Shown piece by piece: positions 53,115-60,400 of a stretch of 64,000 bases of DNA. The notes below the pieces were generated by a model that worked only from the letters and a program-made list of their open reading frames with translations, made no database searches and had not been told where the DNA came from. Position numbers and translations under genes: made by a program. The stretch spans positions 277,179 to 341,178 of the forward strand of contig NZ_JHWL01000002.1 in assembly GCF_000622085.1 (NCBI RefSeq), read 5' to 3'. How positions within the stretch are numbered: position 1 is the stretch's first letter; each line of letters begins with the position of its first letter. This DNA is from Butyrivibrio proteoclasticus P6B7. Its GTDB lineage: Bacteria; Bacillota; Clostridia; Lachnospirales; Lachnospiraceae.

Positions 53115-53419
53115 TTATGTTATTCCATAATTAGTGTTATTTTATTAAGATTTGTGCTTTGGGGTTTTGTTTAGATATAGAATATAGCTAGTCTTTGTGC
53201 GATTTAATCAAATAAAGTGTTGATGTAATCATTCAAGAATTTTTAATTATTTTTGATGTATTTTTTGATTTATTCATTTGTATTTTGGGCACAAATTGAT
53301 TTCCAAATTCAATTTGTGGTGACATAAATAATGTTGTTACTCAAAATTATTGACGGATTAGCATATTTATATCGTTTATTGCTTTATCTATTCAATTCAT
53401 TTGATAATAATAGGAAAAT

Positions 53420-53992
53420 CATGCATCTTAATATGAGTATTTTTTGTATTTAGGATGAGTAACTATCAGCTTGTGGACACTTATGACTAGTTCATGACCT
53501 CTTATGACCCAGCTTATGGCCTCTTATAACCCAGCTTATGACCTCTTATAACCAAGCTGTGTTTCTGGCACACATCCCTTTTATGTGATCATACAAAATC
53601 AGGATGACTATATTATTAGTCCAAGCACTGATCACACATCTTGTTTTATATATTCAGCGGATTTGGGATGCGTTATTTCTTTTAGATATCGTGTTCAACG
53701 CATCCCGTTTCTACACATAACTTGTGTTAGGATCATTTATCCTAATACATTGGTTCAATTTACGCATCCCTTTTCTTCTTGAGAAGCATTTCAGGATGAG
53801 CTCTTATAACATTATTAGTCAAATCACGCATCCTAAATCAACAAGTATCAACGAAAGAGATGCATTCAAACATAACATCCCCTTAAACCACACATCTCAT
53901 ATTCACAGTTCCAGCAAAACAGGATGTGTTAGTTAACATATACAGCTAATTAACACATCCTGTTTTACAAATGTTCCAATATAGGATTATCA
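53420..53992. repeat. Array B: alternating inverted 10-nt arms every 32 nt with 22-nt variable spacers
   Basis: Left arms (consensus AACRCATCCY) start at 53420, 53569, 53633, 53697, 53761, 53825, 53889 and 53952. Right arms (consensus RGGATGYGTT) start at 53452, 53601, 53665, 53729, 53793, 53857, 53921 and 53983. From 53569 to 53992 there are 14 consecutive arms spaced 32 nt (31 at the last two), so each arm alternates in orientation and is followed by a 22-nt (21 at the end) spacer that is not conserved. The first pair is separated from the rest by a 22-nt tandem repeat. No open frame explains this. It lies just past the 3' end of the nuclease-like gene. Confidence 0.93.
53467..53553. repeat. 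22-nt tandem repeat inside array B
   Basis: Four head-to-tail copies (53467-53487, 53488-53509, 53510-53531, 53532-53553) share the pattern CAGCTTATGRCCTCTTATRACC; the first is 21 nt and more diverged, and a partial fifth copy follows. The period equals the spacer length of the surrounding array. The motif CTCTTATAAC recurs once in an array spacer near 53801. Confidence 0.9.
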
Positions 53993-54028
53993 AAATAACT
54001 TGCTAATACAACTTACTCAATATTAAAC

Positions 54029-54814
54029 TCACTTCGTAAGCACATTAATAAGCATATCTTCATAATCACCAATATCAAACTGATGAACCTTATCTTCAAA
54101 TAGCATGATCAGATTATCGCCTTGTTCAATGCCAAGCTTATTGAAGATTTTTAGCTTCCAAAAGAAGCTATCCCTGTATCCTTCAGAATCCATCAAGCCA
54201 AAATGCTCAATATAAATCTGCTTACGTCTTCTCACATTAAGAACCGTAAAATCAGGATGAAAACATTCATGGGAATTATAATACAAAGGATACTCATATT
54301 TGTAAGGAATCCCTTTTCGCAAGAGAAAATCAGCAATTATAACCTCAGACTTAGATCTTACCTTCTCTCCGTTTGCTGTTTTAAAAATCAAGTTTTCCTC
54401 ATGATCCTTGCTTTGTTCATAAGGCTCCGATATCCAATTCTTTGCATATACCTCGTCAGAAATATAGTAAGGATTCACCAGCTTTTTTCTCGCCTCATTA
54501 TAGCCTTGATAAACCCGACATTTATCCTTAGTATTTAATTCATTGATAAGACTGCAAATAAGCTTTTTTCTAGGTTCGAGTAGCTTTTTCATTTTCTCAG
54601 CATAGCATCTCTGTGCTATGTTCTGGGCTAGTACCGTATTATCTTTGCCAATATATTCCTCTGAACCATCCTTTTTCCTGCAATAGTAGATAGGCCATTT
54701 ACTAGAGTGGCTAATTCTAAGCCTCCCTTCCGGAGCAAACTTAATATTTTTATCAGCTTCCATAAGGACAGACTCCAAGTCCTGAAGCTCTCTCGTTAGT
54801 TCATCTAAAAGCAC
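54029..54814 (-). CDS. Small PD-(D/E)XK-nuclease-like protein
   Basis: The 261-aa reading starts at GTG 54814, with GGAGGA six bases upstream; a longer frame lacks a ribosome site. The N-terminal half is helical and basic. The C-terminal half looks like a PD-(D/E)XK fold: E157 in KVRSKSEVIIADFL, P187-D188 in FHPDFTVLN, and E203 in IYIEHFGLMD, with His204 where Lys is usual. Similar domains occur as stand-alone proteins and helicase appendages in Firmicutes. Activity and target are unknown. The gene has its own near-perfect promoter and its 3' end is 36 bases from array B. Confidence 0.65.
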   Translation of the reverse strand: MLLDELTRELQDLESVLMEADKNIKFAPEGRLRISHSSKWPIYYCRKKDGSEEYIGKDNTVLAQNIAQRCYAEKMKKLLEPRKKLICSLINELNTKDKCRVYQGYNEARKKLVNPYYISDEVYAKNWISEPYEQSKDHEENLIFKTANGEKVRSKSEVIIADFLLRKGIPYKYEYPLYYNSHECFHPDFTVLNVRRRKQIYIEHFGLMDSEGYRDSFFWKLKIFNKLGIEQGDNLIMLFEDKVHQFDIGDYEDMLINVLTK

Positions 54815-54912
54815 AAAACTTCCTCCGATAATAATAGAAAAATGAAATATGCGATCTGAATCTCCGAAATGGAATCGCATTTCTCTAAGAAACTACTTAG
54901 AAGACTCTATAA

Positions 54913-54940
54913 TTATATTTGAAATTATTAGTATGTCAAG
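54913..54940 (-). promoter_or_regulatory. Near-consensus sigmaA promoter of the nuclease-like gene
   Basis: TTGACA (54935-54940), 16 nt, TATAAT (54913-54918) on the minus strand. The leader of about 90 nt includes an ATGCGAT / ATCGCAT inverted repeat (54849-54880) that could fold over part of it. Confidence 0.82.
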
Positions 54941-54965
54941 AATAAGAAATATTGCATAAAGAAAA

Positions 54966-54986
54966 CGTCTAGCATATAGCTAGACG
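54966..54986 (-). terminator. Terminator of the toxin-locus transcript
   Basis: CGTCTAGC / GCTAGACG, 8-bp perfect stem, 5-nt loop, followed by TTTTCTTT on the minus strand. It lies 160 bases past the 55146 gene. Between the two (54987-55145) I see no gene; a TATAAT hexamer and a short frame of doubtful meaning occur. Confidence 0.8.
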
Positions 54987-55145
54987 CATGAATAACTCAT
55001 ACTGCCATTCAAATCAAATCCTTAAGGTTTATCATCCCATCATATCTGCGTAGTTTACGCCTTCATTCAAGCAAAGACATTTCACATCTCTCCTGAACAA
55101 TTTATTTCTTTTTCCAAACCTCTGTATTATAACATCAGACACCAA

Positions 55146-56177
55146 TCATTCATAGAAATCCAGGTCGCGAATACTCCTTAACTTCTTGATAGGAATAATC
55201 AAAACCTTATTCGTCTCAGTATCATAAACATAGACTTTAAGCGGTCCCAGCTTAAATAGCCCAGAATATCCATACCCATAAATGATGTATCGCCCATCCT
55301 TAGACAATCTAATATAGGACGGCGCATTCTTTGTAGAATCATAATTCTCTGCAATTACAGTTGAAGTCTTACTTGCGATATCATACTTCACAAGCTTGTC
55401 ACTGGTAGAATATACAAGATAGCTTTCATCGAAGGAAACATCAAAGTCATAGATTCGCCCTTCATCCACAATAAGCTCAAGCTCTTTTTTCGAAAAGTCA
55501 TAACAGAAAATCTTCCCGTAGGGCTTATCGCCCTGTCCGCCAGTACTTATAAATTCCTTAGTAAGATCTTTTGTGGAATACACCTTGGTATCCCATAAGC
55601 CATCGTAGCCGTTAGCCGCAAAAACCTCTCGATAATCCATGTGTGAACTTGCCGGATTTATGCCAGAAAACAGCATCTCAAGCTTAGAGTCCTTTTCGAC
55701 CAACATCGTCTTGTCCCTGGCACTATCCCAGATAACATACATAGGCTCTTTATCATAAGAGGTCTGGTAAGCCGCTATATCAGGCAGATTCTTGTAGTCG
55801 CCCTTATCCATGGCTACCTTGGTAAAAGAAATCACACAACCAACTACAATTATGGAAGCCACTACCACTCCAATTATGCCTAGATTTCTTTTGGTAAATA
55901 ATCCCTTCATGGCCAGAAGCACAACGTTTCCAATGATAAAAAGAGCTATAGCATTAAACAGCATGATTGGCATAAAGAGCTGCAAAATAAAAGCCGCGGT
56001 ATGGAAATCAGAAGCCATAGAAGCAAACAGAATTTCAATTCCAGCAGCCGCAGCTGTTATCACCACTGTAGCCAAAGAGAATATCCAGTTTTTCTTGAAT
56101 TTAACCAAAAAGAATATGGCCGCCAAAGGAATAGCCATAAATGAAAGCGATAAGATTAGCCCAATAAAATCCAGCAT
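55146..56177 (-). CDS. Membrane protein with C-terminal beta-propeller-like domain, copy 2
   Basis: The 343-aa protein has four N-terminal membrane helices (about 4-24, 30-52, 60-90, 97-118) and a C-terminal extracytoplasmic region with WD40/TolB-like blades (YDFDVSFDESYLVYSTSDKLVKYD; IRLSKDGRYIIYGYG). It is a clear paralogue of the next gene; both share the block DFHTAAFILQLF.P. Its function is unknown; position downstream of the RHS toxin gene makes an immunity role plausible. ATG 56177 has GGGGG upstream. Confidence 0.75.
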   Translation of the reverse strand: MLDFIGLILSLSFMAIPLAAIFFLVKFKKNWIFSLATVVITAAAAGIEILFASMASDFHTAAFILQLFMPIMLFNAIALFIIGNVVLLAMKGLFTKRNLGIIGVVVASIIVVGCVISFTKVAMDKGDYKNLPDIAAYQTSYDKEPMYVIWDSARDKTMLVEKDSKLEMLFSGINPASSHMDYREVFAANGYDGLWDTKVYSTKDLTKEFISTGGQGDKPYGKIFCYDFSKKELELIVDEGRIYDFDVSFDESYLVYSTSDKLVKYDIASKTSTVIAENYDSTKNAPSYIRLSKDGRYIIYGYGYSGLFKLGPLKVYVYDTETNKVLIIPIKKLRSIRDLDFYE

Positions 56178-56259
56178 AGAACCCCCACGACTTTATATTT
56201 AGTCCCAATGAAGAATTTCTTTTTTCATAAAACAAAAGAATCGTTTCATTAAAAGCCCT

Positions 56260-57297
56260 TTATTCTTCATACCAGTTTGCGTTATAGAAGCCCTGCGTCA
56301 GTTTTATTGCCACTTTTTGAATCATATCTTTTTCGACATTATAAACGTATATGTATTTCTGAAATGGAACTGGAGCATCGCTGCCATAATAGTACATTAT
56401 ATACTTTCCATCCTTGGAAATCCTCACAAGCTTTTCATCGGCAGCAGTCTTGTCCTTCTGCTTGATATTGTCTTTGATTACTGTTGATTCATTGGATGAA
56501 AGATCAATTTTAATAAGCTTATCACTGATCTCGTAGACAAGATAGCTTCCATCATCAGATAAATCAAAATCATAAATCCAGCTGTCACCATCAACTATTA
56601 GATTAAGAGAATTGCTGTCCTTGTCATAGCAGAAAAGTTTGTAATAAGAATCTCCGCCTTTTGATCCTGTGATCATGTACACCTTCTTAGAGTTCTCATC
56701 CACCAGTGCTCTTCTCACATGATATTCTTCATATGGAGTACCAGCAAAGCATTCTTCATACTCACTGGCATATTCATTCTTCTGCAAAAGACTCACAAGA
56801 GTGTCATCTAGTTGAACTTCCTTATATGAGTTCTCAGCTCCGCAATAGATTACTCCGTAGCCATCATCATGATATTGTAAGTTAACTGCTGTATACGTGA
56901 TATCAGGAAGCTCTTTGTAATTAGTAACAGTAATGAATCTTCTAACAAAAGAGCCAAACCCAATAAAAACAGCCAGTGCCAAAAGCATAATACTAATATT
57001 CTTAAGGCGTTTCTTTGTAAAATAGCCTTTCTTATTAAGCAGAATAATATTACCAACAATTAAAGCCAGTATTGCTGACACAACCTGAATCGGTAAAAAG
57101 AGCTGTAATATAAAGGCAGCAGTATGAAAGTCCTCAGCATTGTAAGACACAAAAAAATCATAAGTAATTAGTGCTGCTGTTGCCAATATCGTAATCAAGT
57201 TAAACAGCCATATCTTCTTACCCTTAGTAACAAAAAGAATGCATAACAAAGGCGCTGAAGAAACAATAACGCAAAACAAAAGTCCAAGATATTCCAT
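56260..57297 (-). CDS. Membrane protein with C-terminal beta-propeller-like domain, copy 1
   Basis: This 345-aa paralogue of the preceding entry has the same layout: four membrane helices followed by blade-like repeats (YDFDLSDDGSYLVYEISDKLIKID; VRISKDGKYIMYYYG). The start is ATG 57297, with GGAGG 11 bases upstream; TTG codons just upstream are alternatives. It lies directly between the RHS toxin gene and its paralogue, the usual place for an immunity gene. Confidence 0.75.
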   Translation of the reverse strand: MEYLGLLFCVIVSSAPLLCILFVTKGKKIWLFNLITILATAALITYDFFVSYNAEDFHTAAFILQLFLPIQVVSAILALIVGNIILLNKKGYFTKKRLKNISIMLLALAVFIGFGSFVRRFITVTNYKELPDITYTAVNLQYHDDGYGVIYCGAENSYKEVQLDDTLVSLLQKNEYASEYEECFAGTPYEEYHVRRALVDENSKKVYMITGSKGGDSYYKLFCYDKDSNSLNLIVDGDSWIYDFDLSDDGSYLVYEISDKLIKIDLSSNESTVIKDNIKQKDKTAADEKLVRISKDGKYIMYYYGSDAPVPFQKYIYVYNVEKDMIQKVAIKLTQGFYNANWYEE

Positions 57298-57414
57298 CAA
57301 ATAGAAAACCTCCAACAATAACAGTAATGACAGATACTAAAAGAAGCTTATCTGCTTTTAATACCTGCCATACCTAATAATATGACTCTGAATCAAAGAA
57401 TCACCATATTGCCT

Positions 57415-60400
57415 TTACAGATTACAGTATGCATTGCGTAGATCATCTATTGTTCCATAATAACCAGTTCTTTCCCCATTATTTATCATGTCAACGATTG
57501 TTAGATATTGTACATTAGGTTTTGACATAAATAAATTATAATCAATTTCATCAGGAGCAAAAGCAAATGGTCCAAGAACAGTTTGAGCATTTTGTCCGCA
57601 GTTATTATTCAAAACATCATAAGCTTCACCGTCTTCATCCATATAGTCGGCACGTCTATCTATTGCTCTTTGATACATCGCTTTTCCTTCCTCATCAGTT
57701 ATTGGGAAGTAAGCAAAGTTAGTATACAAATCATCTCCAGTTCCATTTACCCATTGTGACGATATGGTATCATGAGGAAGATTTCCAGTTAACAAGAATT
57801 CACTATAATCCATAGGAGCCTGTGTACCGCTTCCACAATTTGTTCCAAAATAACCATCTATCCTAAATTCTTGTACGTTAGGTGCACCACCTATACTGAA
57901 ACAGTCAGCTTCACCATTATCTTTCACAAGAATAACAGCAGCATGTCCTTGATGAAATGCACCATCTCTGGCGAGAAGATATATTGCTCCTACATATTGC
58001 CCCTCGCCAGTATCTGAATAATCAACAGCATCAACCAAACATCCAGGAGTTGTATTTGTCCCAGACTCTTTTACAGCTTTTCGATCTTGATAAGTATGTA
58101 TAGCCACAGCTTCAATGAGACCATATTTTTCTGCTTCGCTTAAGTCATATTGTGATTGGCCTGTAGGATCATAGGTATGAAAATCATCCGGATCTTTACC
58201 ATTTCTATCAACTAGATTCTGAGGATTATTTAAACAGTAAATATAATGATTGATACTCTGTGTACTTTCCAAATATCCTCTTACCTGGTCTTCTCCAGCA
58301 AATCTTCCTGTTTCGCCATCATAATATCTCGCCTGCGCATAAAATAACCCAGTAGCATCATCCTCAGTATACCCAGTGAAAGCAAATGGCTGTAATACAT
58401 TTCCATCTTTTACATATGAACGATTCTTCTTATCAACAACATTACCTGTAAACGGATCAACACGTCTCCCAAAGTCATCGTAGGAATATGTGCCTACAGT
58501 AGATCCATCTGTACCTGTAAGATACATGCTTGAACCAAGTTCATCGTTAAGATAATAGAAGTTATCACCGTCATTCTTCATTAGTGCAACCTGGTGATCA
58601 TATACAAAGCTCTGCTTCTGGCCATTCACTTCTCTTTCAAGCAGGTTATGGTACTCCATAGAAAGATCACAAAGATACTTAGTAACTTCTTCTGGACGCT
58701 CACTTCTAACTCTGTAGCCAAGGCCATTGTACGAGTAGGATACTTCACCCATCTCCTTATCATATGCGCGCACCATCATATTAGTTGCATCATATTCATA
58801 GCTACTCTGTAGTACATCATTTACATAAAGAGCTGTCTGGTTACCGCGCTTATCATATCCATATCTTGATCTTGTTTCTTTGCCAGCAGCTAAAGCAACA
58901 GAATCCATAAGTCTATCCAAAGCGTCATAATGGTATTCTGTAGAGCTATTTCCTTCTGACATCTTAATACGATTACCAAAGGCATCATATTCATACATAG
59001 CTTTAACATTTCCATTAAAACTTGTTTTGGTTAGTCTACCAAGAAGATCATGCTCATAATCATATATACCAGAGATCTCATCAAGGTCTCGTCTTACTCT
59101 CTTAACACTATCCATGATATTTCTCACGTCGTAGTGATACTCATACTTATCGAGAACACCATCTTCATCACGAATAGTAAGATCTTTTAACAAACCACCC
59201 TGATAGTAGTCATACGATGTTGTAATACCATTAGGAAGGACTTTGGACATCAATCTTCCAGCATCATTATATTCATAGCTAATGGTACTTTCTCCGCTAT
59301 TATTATCGCTATAATTAGAAAGAGTCGACAACTTACCAAAAGCATTGTATGAGTACTTAGCGATGCTTCCATCAGGATAAATAATCTGAGTCTTGGCATC
59401 TGTAGGAGCATACTCATATCCCACAGTTCTACCCTCAAAGTCTGTAACCTTAGTCATTCTACCAACAGCATCATACTCAATCTTAGTAGTGCCAAGGTGA
59501 TCCCTAATCTCCTCAATAACATTAAGGGCATTATACTTAAGCTTAACACTCTTTCCATCAGAGTAATTAATTCCTGTTATATTACCATTTGAATCTCTAG
59601 AGTATGCAATCTCATTACCATCTCTATCAATATGTGTCTTAAGATTGCCAAATACATCATAGGTATAGAGATCTTTCTGACCCAAAGCATCAGTAATGGA
59701 AATAAGTTCTCCAGCAAGGTTATGTTCAAATATTGTTACGCGGTCCTTCTCATCGTCAGATGAATTGCCAAATCTTTCTGTTTTACATATATTATCAAGT
59801 TCATCATAAGTATACTTAGTTACACCGCCAAGAGGATCTGTTACGCTGTTGAGCTTTCCAGTTCTTGTATATGTATATTTAGTAATCGCGCCAGATTTTG
59901 ATACTTCAGTTACTCTTCCACAAGGGTCATAAGAATATCTAATTTCTTTTCCATCGCTTCCAATAACAGCAATTTTTCTTCCAGCTTTATCATAAACATA
60001 TTTAAAGCTTAATCCATCAGCCTCAGTGGACTTAATAACTCTTCCGCATGAATCATATTCATATTCGCGAACCAACTGCTCTACATTGCCAGCTTTTCTA
60101 ACTACCTTCTTAATTCTGCCGTTCTCATACTCATTTACAGTAACAACACCAGAATAATCTGTTGTACTCGCAAGCTTTCCTGTAGCATTATAAGACATAA
60201 ATGTCTTTCTTCCGATTGGATCGGTTGTCTCTACAACTCTTTTTAGCGCATCATATTTGTATAAATACTTCCCTCCAGTTGCATCAATCTTTTCAATAAG
60301 ATTACTATTTTTATCATAAACATATTTCGTGGTATGGCCATCACCATCAGTCTCAGAAATCATTCTTCCACGACCATCATAAGCAAAGCTTGAAACCAAC

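Noticed and set aside
53585..53936. Short plus-strand open frames across array B
   Set aside because: They lack ribosome sites, have no recognisable protein features and are explained by the repeat array.
53569..53992. Classical CRISPR array
   Set aside because: Arms are only 10 nt and alternate in orientation, spacers are 22 nt, and there are no cas genes in the window. It is listed as a repeat array instead.
55024..55140. Small protein gene downstream of the 55146 gene
   Set aside because: A short frame continues after that gene's stop and includes a Cys/Leu/Asn-rich end, but start and ribosome site do not agree; the best AGGAGAG site would give only five codons.
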